The position numbers were made by a program, and so were the translations under genes. Below the pieces are notes generated by a model. That model was not told the origin of the DNA. It ran no database searches and saw nothing but the letters and a program-made list of their open reading frames with translations. This document shows positions 26,797 to 36,248 of a stretch of 64,000 bases of DNA, piece after piece (within the stretch, counting starts at the first letter, position 1; each line of letters opens with the position of its first letter). Origin of the DNA: Nannocystis pusilla (GTDB taxonomy: Bacteria > Myxococcota_A > Polyangia > Nannocystales > Nannocystaceae). The stretch is taken from NCBI RefSeq assembly GCF_026626665.1, contig NZ_JAPNKE010000002.1, positions 10,002,001 to 10,066,000 of the forward strand, given 5' to 3'.

Positions 26797-28632
26797 ACCT
26801 GCGGCTGCGCCTGGCGCTGACGACGATCGCGGTGACCATCCCGATGGTCGTCGCGCTGGTGCTGTTCGACGCGGCGGCCCGCCACCGCGCGGCCGAGGAG
26901 GCGCTGGCCGGCTACGCGCTGACGCGCATGCAGGAGCCCGGCGGACGCGACCGCTGCGAGGCAGATCCGGCGCACTGGGGCGGAGAGCTGCCGCCGGGGC
27001 GCGGGCCTCCGCCGCGGGAGGGGCGAGAGCCGGGCGAGGCGAGGCAGGACGAGGGCGTGGCGAGTGACTCGCGCGGTCGTGAGGGCGAGGCGGGTGACTT
27101 GCGCGGTCGTGAGGGCGTGGCGAGTGACTCGCGTGGTCGTGAGGGCGGGGCGGGTGACTCGCGCGGTCGTGAGGGCGAGGCGAGTGACTTGCGAGAGCGC
27201 CAGGGCGAGGCGAGTGACTTCCACGGTCGTGAGGGCGAGGCGGGTGACTTGCGCGGTCGTGAGGGCGTGGCGAGTGACTTGCGAGGTCGTGAGGGCGTGG
27301 CGAGTGACTTGCGAGGTCGTGAGGGCGTGGCGAGTGACTCGCGCGGTCGTGAGGGGGAGGTGAGCGAGCGGGCCGAGCCGCGGGGGGCGTCCGCCGCCGC
27401 CGGACGACGGGCGGCCGCGGGGGCGGCCGGCGGTGCTGTTCGCGTACGACGCGGCGCAGCGGTCGGCCAACCCGGCGGCGCCGGCTCTCGGCGAGCCGTT
27501 GGTGGCGGCGATCGCGACTTCGGAGGTTGCGACCTGGCCGCGCTCGTGGGTGCGGTCGTGGGTGAGCGCGGAGGTCGAGGTGCTGGTGCGCATGCCGTGG
27601 GACTCGGGGCCGTGCGCGCGGGTGCTGGCGCAGGGCAGCACGGTGCCGGGCTGGCTCGGTGCGGTGCTGCCGCCGACGCGGATCTGGCTGGCGCCGCTGG
27701 TGGCGCTGTTCGCCGCGGTGCTGCTGGCGATGGGTCCGATCGTCGGACGGATCCGCCGCCTCACCGAGGCGGTGCGGCGCTCGGCGTCGGCCGGCTACGC
27801 GAGCGCGGTGCCGATCGACGGCGACGACGAGGTCGGCCAGCTCGCGCGCGCCTTCGAGGCCGCGGGCCGCGAGGTGCGGGCGCAGCTGGCCGCGAAGGAC
27901 CGGCGCGAGGCGGCGCTGCGCGAGTTCCTGGCCAACACCACGCACGACGTGATGATCCCGCTGACGGTGCTGCAGGGCCATCTGAGCGAGCTTGTCGAGG
28001 GCGCGAGCGCCGGCGAAGCGGTCGATCGCGGGGCGCTGGTGGCGGCCATGGGGGAGGCGCACTACATCGCGGCGATCGTGCATAACCTTGCGGTCATGGC
28101 GAAGATCGACGCCGACGCGCCGCGGCTGCACCGCGAGCCGGTGGCGATGGGCGTGCTGGTGGAGCGGGTGCTGGCGCGTCACCGGCCGATCGCGCGGCGG
28201 CTGCAGGTCGAGCTCGACGGCGCGGTGCCCGAGTCGCCGCTCCACGTCGTCGCCGATGTCACATTGCTCGAGCAGGCCGTCAGCAACGTGGTCTACAACG
28301 CGATCCGTCACAACCGCGCGGGCGGGCACGTGGCGGTGGTGCTCGAAGGTATCGCCGGGGACAGGTTCCGCTTGCGCGTGGTCGACGACGGCCCCGGGGT
28401 GCCTGCGGACGAGCTGGCGCGGCTCGTCGAACGCGGGTTTCGCAGCGACGCCGCGCGCACGCGGGCGCCCGACGGGCAGGGGCTCGGGTTGCACATCGCG
28501 GCCCGCGTCGCCGCGCTGCACGGCCTCGAGCTGGTGTTCGACGGTCCGCCGGGCGGCGGGCTGCAGGTCGATTTCATCGGTCCTCGCGTATGCGCAGAGG
28601 TTGCTGATTCCACGCAGGAGGCGCACTTGTGA
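26793..28632 (+). CDS. Sensor histidine kinase with a ten-copy repeat in its periplasmic region, frameshifted
   Basis: About 612 residues if repaired. A first membrane helix (LALTTIAVTIPMVVALVLF) is followed by a periplasmic stretch that includes ten tandem 10-residue units of the type GREGVASDSR, coded by 27061-27360. The frame then changes between 27365 and 27430, near a run of six G (one extra base), and continues with LLFAYDAAQRSAN. After a second helix (IWLAPLVALFAAVLLAMG) come a HAMP-like region, phosphorylated His in NTTHDVMIPL, and ATPase boxes NVVYNAIRHN, DDGPGV and GQGLGLHIA. It is the partner of the overlapping response regulator. The signal is unknown. Confidence 0.85.
27061..27360 (+). 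repeat. In-frame 30-bp tandem repeat, ten copies
   Basis: Each unit reads close to CGAGTGACTCGCGCGGTCGT plus GAGGGCGTGG, exactly 30 bp, so the frame is kept. Variants differ at a few positions (GGGTGACTTGCG and AGAGCGCC forms). It codes a charged repeat in the sensor part of the kinase. Confidence 0.95.
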
Positions 28633-28791
28633 GCTAGATCCCGGCGTGTGCGCCGTTGCGCTTGTGGACAGGTGTGCGGGCCCCTCGCGCGTGGCGAAGC
28701 TCGCAGCGAGGGCCGCGAGTTGGGCGCGATTGCGGCGAAGATCCGCGCCTCTGTGCCCCCGAGCGGGGTTTTCGACTACACCTTGACCGCT

Positions 28792-30213
28792 ATGGAGAGC
28801 AGCGTGACGAGCCCGATCCGACTGCCCGTGGTGACCCCCACGGCGGCTGCCGGCAGCGAGCCGGTGCCGGCACTCAAACCGCCGGTGGACCCGGCCACGC
28901 TCGTCCACCGGCAGCTACTCGGCGGCGATTTTTGGCGCAAGATCCCCGCGTATCGCGACATCGACGAGGCCACGTTCCTCGACCACAAGTGGCAGGCCAA
29001 GCACACCATCACGCGGCCCGACAAGCTGCTCGAGGCGGTGCAGGAGCTGGCCTCGCCGGAGTTCATCGCCGACGTGCGCGACGGGTTCCACCGCTCGCCG
29101 ATGAGCCTGCGGGTCTCGCCGTATCTGCTGAGCCTCGTCGACTGGTCGAATCCGGTGGCGGACCCGCTGCGGCGGCAGTTCATCCCGATGGGCTCGCGCC
29201 TCCTGCCCGACCACCCCAAGCTCGACCTCGACTCGCTGCACGAGCAGGCCGACGCGCCGGTGGCGGGGCTGACCCACCGCTACCCCGACAAGGCGCTGTT
29301 CCTGGCGCTCGACACCTGCCCGGTGTACTGCCGGTTCTGTACGCGCAGCTACGCGGTCGGCATCGACACCGACCAGGTCGAGAAGGTGCACCTGCGGCCG
29401 ACGCAGGACCGCTGGGAGCGGGCCTTCGCGTACGTGGCGTCGCGGCCGGAGCTCGAGGACATCGTCATCAGCGGCGGCGACGCGTACAACCTGCGGGCCG
29501 AGCACATCGAGGCGATCGGCAACCGCCTGCTGGACATGCCCAACATCCGGCGCATGCGCTTCGCCACCAAGGGTCCGGCCGTGATGCCGCAGAAGATCCT
29601 CACCGACGACGCGTGGTTCTCGGCGCTGGTCGGCGTGGTCGAGCGCGGGCGCAAGCTGCACAAAGAGGTGGTGCTGCACACGCACTTCAACCACCCGTCG
29701 GAGCTGACCGAGATCACGCAAAGGGCGATGAACCGGCTGTTCGCCGCCGGCGTGTTCGTGCGCAACCAGTCGGTGCTGCAGCGCGGCGTCAACGACACGC
29801 CCGAGGCGATGCGCCTGCTCATCAAGCGCATGAGTTATCTGAACGTCCACGCGTACTACGTGTACGTGCACGATCTGGTGAAGGGCGTCGAGGACCTGCG
29901 CACCACCGTCGACACCGCGATCGAGCTCGAGAAGCAGGTCCGCGGTCTGACGGCCGGCTTCAACACGCCGACCTTCGTGGTCGACGCGCCCGGCGGCGGC
30001 GGCAAGCGCGACTGCCACTCGTTCGAGCACTACAACCGCGAGACGGGCATCAGCGTGTACCGCAGCCCCAACGTCAACGCGGACGCGCACTACCTGTACT
30101 TCGACCCGATCCATCTGCTGCCCGAGGCCGGCCAGAAGCGCTGGGCCGACCCCGCGGAGCACGACGTGATGGTGCGCGAGGCGATCGCCGCGGCGCGCGA
30201 CCGTCGGCGCTGA
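28792..30213 (+). CDS. kamA: Lysine 2,3-aminomutase (radical SAM, PLP)
   Basis: 473 residues from ATG 28792. The radical SAM cluster motif CPVYCRFC supplies C176, C180 and C183. GGDFWRKIPAYRDI and FLDHKWQ are typical of the KamA N-terminal region, ISGGDAYNL is the SAM-binding stretch, and YYVYVHDLVKG with a downstream Lys-containing region forms the PLP part. KamA converts L-lysine to L-beta-lysine, the first step of lysine fermentation and a source of N-acetyl-beta-lysine osmolyte. Glutamate 2,3-aminomutase or EpmB cannot be fully excluded. No ablB acetyltransferase follows. A poor upstream extension of the frame lacks family sequence. Confidence 0.85.
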   Translation: MESSVTSPIRLPVVTPTAAAGSEPVPALKPPVDPATLVHRQLLGGDFWRKIPAYRDIDEATFLDHKWQAKHTITRPDKLLEAVQELASPEFIADVRDGFHRSPMSLRVSPYLLSLVDWSNPVADPLRRQFIPMGSRLLPDHPKLDLDSLHEQADAPVAGLTHRYPDKALFLALDTCPVYCRFCTRSYAVGIDTDQVEKVHLRPTQDRWERAFAYVASRPELEDIVISGGDAYNLRAEHIEAIGNRLLDMPNIRRMRFATKGPAVMPQKILTDDAWFSALVGVVERGRKLHKEVVLHTHFNHPSELTEITQRAMNRLFAAGVFVRNQSVLQRGVNDTPEAMRLLIKRMSYLNVHAYYVYVHDLVKGVEDLRTTVDTAIELEKQVRGLTAGFNTPTFVVDAPGGGGKRDCHSFEHYNRETGISVYRSPNVNADAHYLYFDPIHLLPEAGQKRWADPAEHDVMVREAIAAARDRRR

Positions 30214-30316
30214 ATCGATGACGTGAGCCCGGCCGCGGGTACGCACGCGGCCTGCGGGCGAGGTCGGTGAGGACGCGCCACGTCGAGGAAGCGCGGCGGC
30301 GCGGCCTCGACGAGGG

Positions 30317-30520
30317 CGTTGCGTGGCGCGGCCTCGGCGGCGCGACGCCTGCGAGCGGTGCGTCTTTCTGATGCGCAGCGGCACGGCCTCGACGAGGGCT
30401 CGTTGCGTGGCGCGGCCTCGGCAGCGCGACGTCCTGCGAGCGGTGCGTCTTTCTGATGCGCAGCGGCGCGGCCTCGACGAGGTTGCGTGGCGCGGCCTCG
30501 GCAGCGCGACGTCCTGCGAG
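30317..30520 (+). repeat. 80-84 bp tandem repeat
   Basis: Copies begin with TTGCGTGGCGCGGCCTCGGC at 30319, 30403 and 30483. The first two contain GCGTCTTTCTGATGCGCAG; the third runs into the 41-bp array instead. No coding potential. Confidence 0.85.
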
Positions 30521-30522
30521 CC

Positions 30523-30705
30523 GTGCGTGGGTGATGCGCACCTCGCAGGACGCTACGAGCGCCGTGCGTGGGTGATGCGCACCTCGCAGGACGCTACGAG
30601 CGCCGTGCGTGGGTGATGCGCACCTCGCAGGACGCTACGAGCGCCGTGCGTGGGTGATGCGCACCTCGCAGGACGCTACGAGCGCTGTGCGTGGGTGATG
30701 CGCGG
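30523..30705 (+). repeat. 41-bp tandem repeat, five copies
   Basis: GTGCGTGGGTGATGCGCACC begins at 30523, 30564, 30605, 30646 and 30687, an exact 41-bp period. Units continue TCGCAGGACGCTACGAGCGCC. Copies are nearly identical and contiguous, so this is not a CRISPR. Confidence 0.95.
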
Positions 30706-31331
30706 CGCCAGGGGCCTCGTGCTGCGCGGCGGCGCGGGACGGGTCGCGGAGGGCAAGGCGAGAGCGGCGCGCTGCGACAGGACGTCGCACGTCGCAACGA
30801 CGTCATCCGCCGCGCGCGCAGCGGTGGGGGATTTTCGCAGGCGCTGCCGTCGGGCGTCGCTCAGGTCGTCTCGGGCTCACCCGGATTTCGCGGAAGAGGC
30901 GGTCACGCAGGCGGTGCTGGATCTGGCGGGCGCGTACGCCAGAAAAGTGATTCGCGTGACGACGGAAGAGCTGGCGCAGCGGGTCGACCTCGGAGGGGGG
31001 AGGTCCGTGACGACAGCTCCGGTGCAGACACCTCGCGCGGAGGTGTGGCGTCTGCAAGGGTGCGCGTGGGCTTGGTCGGGGACATGGGGGGCCGTCCAGT
31101 CGTTGCCTTAGTAGTGATGGCCAGGCCCACAAGGATCTGTCTTTCTGAAAATAATCGCGTTCACGCGCTGTAACGGCGCGGACATCTGCAGTCCAGCGAG
31201 CTCTAGCGGGGTTCCCGCGTGACCGTTCTGCCATGGCCTTGCGGCCATGTCGATGGTTTGCACAGGGGGCTTTGCGGGCCTGCGCCTGCAGGTTCCTCGG
31301 ATGTGGCACGCGGGTCGACGAGGCGGCTACG

Positions 31332-31975
31332 ATGCGTGCAGTGGACGACGAACGCGAGCTGCTGCGGCGATGGCGAGAGGGGACCTCGCGGCCGGCAACG
31401 CGCTGTTCGAACGCCACTTCGACGGCCTGTACCGCTTCTTCGCCGGCAAGGTGTCGCGCGACGTCGAAGACCTGATCCAGCAGACGATGCTCGCCTGCGT
31501 CGAGGGGCGCGACCGGATCGCCGGCGAGTCGACGACCAGCGTGCGCGCGTACCTCTTCGGCACCGCGCGCAACGTGTTGTACGCGCACTACCGCAAGCAC
31601 CTGCACGAGCGCTTCGACGCGGTCCACACGTCGCTCGAAGACCTCGGACCGAGCCCGAGCCGGCTGGTCGACGAGGCGGTGGCGGCCCGGCTGCTGGCGG
31701 CGGCGCTACGCCGGCTGCCCCTCGACCTGCAGATCTTGCTCGAGCTCCACTACTGGGAGCACATGAGCCACAGCGAGCTGTCGGCGGCGCTCGGGGTGAC
31801 GCTGGGCTCGGTCAAGGGCAAGCTCCAGGGCGCCAAGGCGCAGCTGCGCCGACACATGGCCGACCTCGCGGCCGGCGACGCGCTCGCCGAGCTGCCGGCG
31901 GTCGATCTCGACCTCGACCGGTGGGTCGCGGCGCTGCCGAGCTCGGCGTGGGAAGTCCAAGAGGACAGGTCGTAA
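31332..31975 (+). CDS. ECF-type RNA polymerase sigma factor, frameshifted
   Basis: About 214 residues if repaired. MRAVDDERELLRRWREG starts at ATG 31332, then one G missing from the GGGG run near 31382 brings in DLAAGNALFERHF. Region 2 (LYRFFAGKVSRDVEDLIQQT, FGTARNVL) and region 4 (LPLDLQILLELHYWEHMSHSE, LGVTLGSVKGKLQGAKAQL) are clear. The short linker and length fit the ECF group; no anti-sigma factor is adjacent, although the Ser/Thr kinase gene follows convergently, as in myxobacterial ECF-kinase pairs. The stop TAA lies in a GGACAGGTCG-TAA-AGGACAG element and in the first unit of the 66-bp array. Confidence 0.82.
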
Positions 31976-32415
31976 AGGACAGACTCGCGGACGAGCGGCG
32001 CGCAGCTCGGCGCGGGAAGTCCGAGAGGACAGGTCGTGAGGGGCAGGCTCACGCGGACGAGCGGCGCGCAGCTCGGCGCGGGAAGTCCGAGAGGACAGGT
32101 CGTAAGGGACAGGCGCTCGCGGACGGGCGGCGCGCAGTTCGGCGTGAGAAGCCCGAGAGGACAGGTCGTGAGGGACAGGCTCACGCGGACGAGCGGCGCG
32201 CAGCTCGGCGCGGGAAGTCCGAGATGACAGGTCGTGAGGGGCAGGCTCTCGCGGACGGGCGGCGCGGAGCTCGACGCGGGAAGTTGGAGAGGACAGGTCG
32301 TAAGGGACAGGCTCTCGCGGACGGGCCGCGCGGAGCTCGACGCGGGAAGTTGGAGAGGACAGGTCGTAAGGGACAGGCTCTCGCGGACGGGCGGCACGGA
32401 GTTCTCGCCGCGGTC
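31939..32415 (+). repeat. 66-bp minisatellite seeded by the end of the sigma factor gene
   Basis: GAGGACAGGTCGT (or a close variant) occurs at 31961, 32025, 32091, 32157, 32223, 32289 and 32355, i.e. 64 then 66 bp apart. Units run GCTCGGCG(T/C)GGGAAGTC, then GAGGACAGGTCGTAAGGGAC and CTCGCGGACGGGCGGCGCG. The first unit codes the last residues SSAWEVQEDRS and the stop. Every unit also carries the ACAGG hairpin core. The 503-bp gap 31976-32478 is otherwise empty. Confidence 0.92.
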
Positions 32416-32440
32416 GGGCTCGGCGCTCGAGGATGTCGTG

Positions 32441-32486
32441 ATGGACATGCTTCATAGAGAATGTCCGTTTGGACATGTTCATTGGG
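32441..32486. repeat. CATG-family hairpins overlapping the kinase gene stop
   Basis: ATGTCC-GTTT-GGACAT (32461-32476) is a perfect 6-bp stem, and GGACAT 32444-32449 can also pair with ATGTCC 32461-32466. The stop of the minus-strand kinase gene (32479-32481) is in the last arm. Confidence 0.8.
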
Positions 32487-35400
32487 GCATGGCGTAGAGG
32501 GCAGGGGCGACGGTGGCGGACCAGCGGCTCGGGTCGCGCACGCCGCAGCGGACGAGGGCCAGCTCGGCGGCCGTGGGGGGGCGGCCGAGCTGGCGGTCGT
32601 GGCCGTGGCGGACGGCGGCGGCGAGGGCGGGCATGTTGCCGCCGGTGAAGCGGTCGGCGGCGCGCTGCAGCAGGTCGGCGGCGGGCCGGCGGCGGAGCGC
32701 GGCGATCTGGGCGCGGATGAGGTCCTCGGCGGCGTGGGCCAGCTCGATGCGCTCGCCGGCGAGGACGGCGGCGTCGGCGGCGGCGGCCCGGATCAGGCCG
32801 CGCTGGCCGGCGCGGGCGGCGGCCAGGGCCGCGCTGGCGCGCAGGCGATGGGCGTCGATCCGGGGGATCTGCATGCGCATCAGCTGCGAGCGGACGAGGG
32901 CCGGCCAGGCCCGCTCGACCCGCGCCCAGGCCTCGCGGCCGCGGCCGTCGTAGAGGTCGCAGTCGACCTCGACCCCGAGCGCGAGCCAGTGCTGGAACGA
33001 GAAGCCCTCGTATGGCCAAAGGGACAGGGCCTTGCGGACAGCCGCGCGCGCGCGGGCGGGCTCGCCGGCGGCCACCGCGGCGTGGGCGGTGTAGAGGATC
33101 GCTACCACGAGGGCGAAGCGGTCGCCGATGTCCTCGGCCTCGTGCTGCCACGACTCGGCGCGGGCGCGCAGGCCGGCGAAGTCGCCGAGCATGAGGTGGG
33201 CGTGCATCGCCATGGCGTGGGCGATCGCCCGCTCCCAGTGGACGTCGACGCAGCGGGCGCGCAGGAGGTCGGCGCCGGACTCGACGCCGGCGAGGGCGCG
33301 GCGCCATTGGCCGTTGTTGAGGGCGGCGACGCCGGTGAGGATCGTGGTGAGGCCGGTGAGGTGAGGGTCGGACAGGCGGGTGGCGAGGCCGCGGGCGAGG
33401 GCCAGCTCGCGGGCGGCGGCGCTGGCCCGGCGCGGGTCGGGGGCGTTGATGTCGACGATGGTGAGGTACGCGGCGGCGCGGGCGATCCGCCGCGGCTCGC
33501 CGCTGGCGAGGGCGAGGCGCAGGCCCTGGGCCGAGATCGCGGCGGCGCGGATCGGGTCGATGAAGCCGAGGCCCTTGCCGGCCGACCAGCAGAGATCGAT
33601 GCGCAGCCGCAGCTCGGCGGCGACGTCCTCGGCGGCCACGGGCTCGCGCGGGGCCCGGCGGCGGGCGATCGCGAGGCGGGCGAGCTCGCCGACCAGGCGC
33701 AGCGCGGTGCCGGCCGAGGTGGCCGGGAACGGCAGGCCGAGCTCGTGCGCCAGCGGGCCGAGCACGTGCAGGCCGGCGTCGACGCGGCCGGACACCAGGT
33801 AGTGCTCGACGGCGCGGCCGCGCAGCTCGAGCTCCTGCAGGCGATCGGGGGCCAGCGCGGCGGCGGTGAGGTAGACGGGCGCCGCCTCGGCGCAGCGGCC
33901 GGCGTACACCAGCGCGTCGGCGCGGGCGATGGTGTACTTGAGGACATGTTCTGGAGGATATGTCCCCCAGGACAGGGCCTTCTCGTACAGGCTGGCGGCC
34001 CGGGCGAACGCGAGGGCGGCGGCGGCCCGCTCCGCGGCGCGCAGGGCCCAGCGGCTGGCCAGCGGCAGGTCGTCGGCGCCGTGGCAGTGCAGCACCAGCT
34101 CGTCGGGGTCGGGGTCGGGGGCGGCCGCGAGGGCGCGGGCGAGGGCGCGGTGGTGGTCGCGGCGGCCGGCGGCGCCGAGGCGGTGCAGCACGACCTCGCG
34201 CACGCGGTCGTGGTAGGTCTCGACGCTGTCGCCCTCGCCGCACGGGCGGACCAGCCGGCGCGCGCCGAGGACCGCCAGGGCGGCGCCGTCGAGCACCCGC
34301 GCGGCCGCGGCCCCGAGCTCGCGGGGCAGCGCGAGGTCGCGGCGCAACGGCCGACCGGCGACGGCCAGGCGCTCGAGCGCGAGCCGCTCGCCGGGCTCGA
34401 GCGCGGCGACCTCGGCCTGCAGCGCGCCGTCGAGCGAGGTCGCGACCCCCTCGGCGCCGTCGCCCAGGCGCTGCGCCATGGCCTCGATGAACAGCGGGCT
34501 GCCCTGCGACTCGCGGGCGATCGCGGCGGCCAGGCGCTGACGCAGGCCCGGGTCGTCGCCGCGACCTGGCCCTTCGGCCAGGATGGTGGCGGCCATGCGC
34601 TCGGCCTCGGCGGGTCCGAGCGGGGCGAGCTCGACCTCGTGGATCGGGCACGCCAGCGGGGCGGCGTCGAGCTCGGCGAAGAACGCCGAGCCGGGCCGGG
34701 CGTCGCTGCGCACGCTGGCGGCGACGACGATCGGCGGCGGATCGGGCGGGGCCAGCAGCTCGCCGAGCAGGCGCGCGGAGTCGGCGTCGCCCCACTGCAG
34801 GTCGTCGATCGCCAGCACGATCGGCCGCGCGCTCGCCAGCTCGGCGAGCAGCCGCCGCAGCGCCGCGACCGCCCGCCGCCGGGTCTCGCGCGGGGCGGCG
34901 TCGACCGGCTCGCCGAGGCCGACGGCGCCGACGGCCCGGTGCAGCGCCGGGAACACGCGCCGCAAGTCGGCTGCCTCTTCGGGCATGGCGTTTAGGACAT
35001 GTCCTGGAGAACATGTCTCGAGGTGCTGGGCGAGCGCCTCGACCACCCCGTCGAGCGCCTTGTAGGGGACCGACTCGCCGGCGTAGCAGCGGCCGTGGAG
35101 GACCAGGGCGCCGCGGCGGTCGTGGAGGTCGGCGGCGACGCGGGCGAGCAGCGCCGACTTGCCGGCGCCCGAGGGGCCGACGAGCAGCAGCAGGGCCGGC
35201 GCGTCGTCGAGGGCGCGGGCGCAGGCGGCCAGCTCGTCGGCGCGGCCGACGAACACGGGCGAGGGCGCGGGCGGGGCGTCGAGGCCGAGGCGCAGCAGGA
35301 GGTCGCGGCCGCTGGGGCGCGCGCCCGGGTTCTCGGCCAACAGATCGCGGCAGAGCGCCTGCAGGTCGGCCGGGATGCCGTCGATCGCGGTCGGGCCGGG

Positions 35401-36156
35401 CGGGACGCGCGGGCGTCGGCCGGCGAGCGCCTCGTAGAGCATCACGCCGACGGCGAACCAGTCGCTGGCGGGCGAGGGCGGGGCGCCGGCCAAGAGCTCG
35501 GGGGCGAGGTAGCCGGCGGTCCCGGCCAGGCCCTCGTGACCGCCGTCGGCCAGCCGCGCGAGCCCGAAGTCGACGATCTTGAGCCGACCCTCGGCGGTGA
35601 CGAGCACGTTCGACGGCTTGAGGTCGCGGTGCAGCAGGCCGGCGCGGTGCAGGGCGTAGACGCCGGAGGCGAGCTGGCCCAGCGCGGCGCGCAGGACGGC
35701 CTCGGGGGCGCGCTCGCCGGCCGGCCGCAGGTGCGCCAGCCAGCTGTCCCCGGGGACATATTCCATGGCGATGTACCACTCGCCGCGCGCCTGATCGAGG
35801 GCCAGCTCGTAGACCGCGACGAGGTTGGCGTGGCCGACGTCGACGACGTTGCGGAACTCCTTCTTGAGCCGGGCGATCGCCGCGGGGTCGGGCCGGCGCA
35901 GCGTCTTGAGCGCGACCTGCTGCCCGCCGGGGCCGCGGCCCTCGTGGACCACGCCCATCGCGCCGTGCCCGATCTCTCGGAGCACGGCGTAGGGTCCGAG
36001 CGGCGGGACCTGCAGCGCGGCGCCGAAGAGCTGGGCCGCCAGGCGGGCGCGCGTGTGCTCGGCGGGCGCCTCGCGCGGCCGCGGAGGCTCGGCCGCGGCG
36101 AACTGCGCGGCGAAAGAGTCGCCGTCGGGGGCGTCCGCCGGAGCGTCCTTGTGCAC
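32479..36156 (-). CDS. Serine/threonine protein kinase fused to AAA ATPase and TPR-like region
   Basis: 1225 residues from GTG 36156, preceded by GAGGGG; a TTG at 36177 would add seven. The kinase domain (about residues 55-310) has glycine loop IGHGAMGVVHEG, VALKTL with the ATP-binding Lys, catalytic HRDLKPSN, and DFG in KIVDFGLARLA. An AAA/STAND-type ATPase follows with P-loop VGPSGAGKSALL and Walker B IVLAIDDLQWGD. The last 550 residues are Ala/Leu-rich helical repeats of TPR type. This PknK/HyfR-like layout is common in myxobacteria. Two dispersed hairpins are translated inside it as ETCSPGHVLN and GTYPPEHVLK. No membrane helix is seen, so it should be cytosolic. Confidence 0.9.
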   Translation of the reverse strand: MHKDAPADAPDGDSFAAQFAAAEPPRPREAPAEHTRARLAAQLFGAALQVPPLGPYAVLREIGHGAMGVVHEGRGPGGQQVALKTLRRPDPAAIARLKKEFRNVVDVGHANLVAVYELALDQARGEWYIAMEYVPGDSWLAHLRPAGERAPEAVLRAALGQLASGVYALHRAGLLHRDLKPSNVLVTAEGRLKIVDFGLARLADGGHEGLAGTAGYLAPELLAGAPPSPASDWFAVGVMLYEALAGRRPRVPPGPTAIDGIPADLQALCRDLLAENPGARPSGRDLLLRLGLDAPPAPSPVFVGRADELAACARALDDAPALLLLVGPSGAGKSALLARVAADLHDRRGALVLHGRCYAGESVPYKALDGVVEALAQHLETCSPGHVLNAMPEEAADLRRVFPALHRAVGAVGLGEPVDAAPRETRRRAVAALRRLLAELASARPIVLAIDDLQWGDADSARLLGELLAPPDPPPIVVAASVRSDARPGSAFFAELDAAPLACPIHEVELAPLGPAEAERMAATILAEGPGRGDDPGLRQRLAAAIARESQGSPLFIEAMAQRLGDGAEGVATSLDGALQAEVAALEPGERLALERLAVAGRPLRRDLALPRELGAAAARVLDGAALAVLGARRLVRPCGEGDSVETYHDRVREVVLHRLGAAGRRDHHRALARALAAAPDPDPDELVLHCHGADDLPLASRWALRAAERAAAALAFARAASLYEKALSWGTYPPEHVLKYTIARADALVYAGRCAEAAPVYLTAAALAPDRLQELELRGRAVEHYLVSGRVDAGLHVLGPLAHELGLPFPATSAGTALRLVGELARLAIARRRAPREPVAAEDVAAELRLRIDLCWSAGKGLGFIDPIRAAAISAQGLRLALASGEPRRIARAAAYLTIVDINAPDPRRASAAARELALARGLATRLSDPHLTGLTTILTGVAALNNGQWRRALAGVESGADLLRARCVDVHWERAIAHAMAMHAHLMLGDFAGLRARAESWQHEAEDIGDRFALVVAILYTAHAAVAAGEPARARAAVRKALSLWPYEGFSFQHWLALGVEVDCDLYDGRGREAWARVERAWPALVRSQLMRMQIPRIDAHRLRASAALAAARAGQRGLIRAAAADAAVLAGERIELAHAAEDLIRAQIAALRRRPAADLLQRAADRFTGGNMPALAAAVRHGHDRQLGRPPTAAELALVRCGVRDPSRWSATVAPALYAMPQ
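33934..33965. repeat. CATG-family element inside the kinase gene
   Basis: GAGGACATGTTCTGGAGGAT continues ATGTCCCCCAGG. On the coding strand it reads in frame as SWGTYPPEHVLK between two helices of the helical-repeat region. Confidence 0.75.
34991..35020. repeat. CATG-family element inside the kinase gene
   Basis: GACATGT (34996-35002) and ACATGTC (35011-35017) pair around CCTGGAGA. It is translated as LETCSPGHVLN within the ATPase region, matching the peptides at 33934 and 39976 in frame and sense. Confidence 0.8.
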
Positions 36157-36248
36157 GGGGCCCCTCGAAGATGCCAAAGCCGAGCGGACGCGACAATGGT
36201 CCAGGCCCCCTGGTCGGGGTTGCCGGGCTATGTCACCATCGCCCCGCC

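Larger units (their letters stand above)
30214..31331. other. 1.1-kb gene-poor region filled with tandem repeats
   Basis: The left half holds two arrays (listed separately). From 30790 to 31120 the plus strand reads AHPDFAEEAVTQAVLDLAG and RKVIRVTTEELAQRVDL, which look protein-like but have no start or recognised family, so I treat it as a possible remnant. At 31140-31180 a more AT-rich stretch (CTGAAAATAATCGCG) may hold the promoter of the sigma factor gene. Confidence 0.55.

Noticed and set aside
22660..28908. A minus-strand open frame of over 2000 codons
   Set aside because: It crosses several well-supported genes on both strands and has Arg/Ala/Pro-rich low-complexity sequence. Such frames arise because stop codons are rare in high-GC DNA.
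30523..32415. CRISPR array
   Set aside because: The repeats are directly adjacent with no unique spacers, and no cas gene was seen.
31706..36196. A second very long minus-strand open frame beside the kinase gene
   Set aside because: It is out of frame with the clear kinase motifs and codes only Arg/Pro/Ala-rich sequence.
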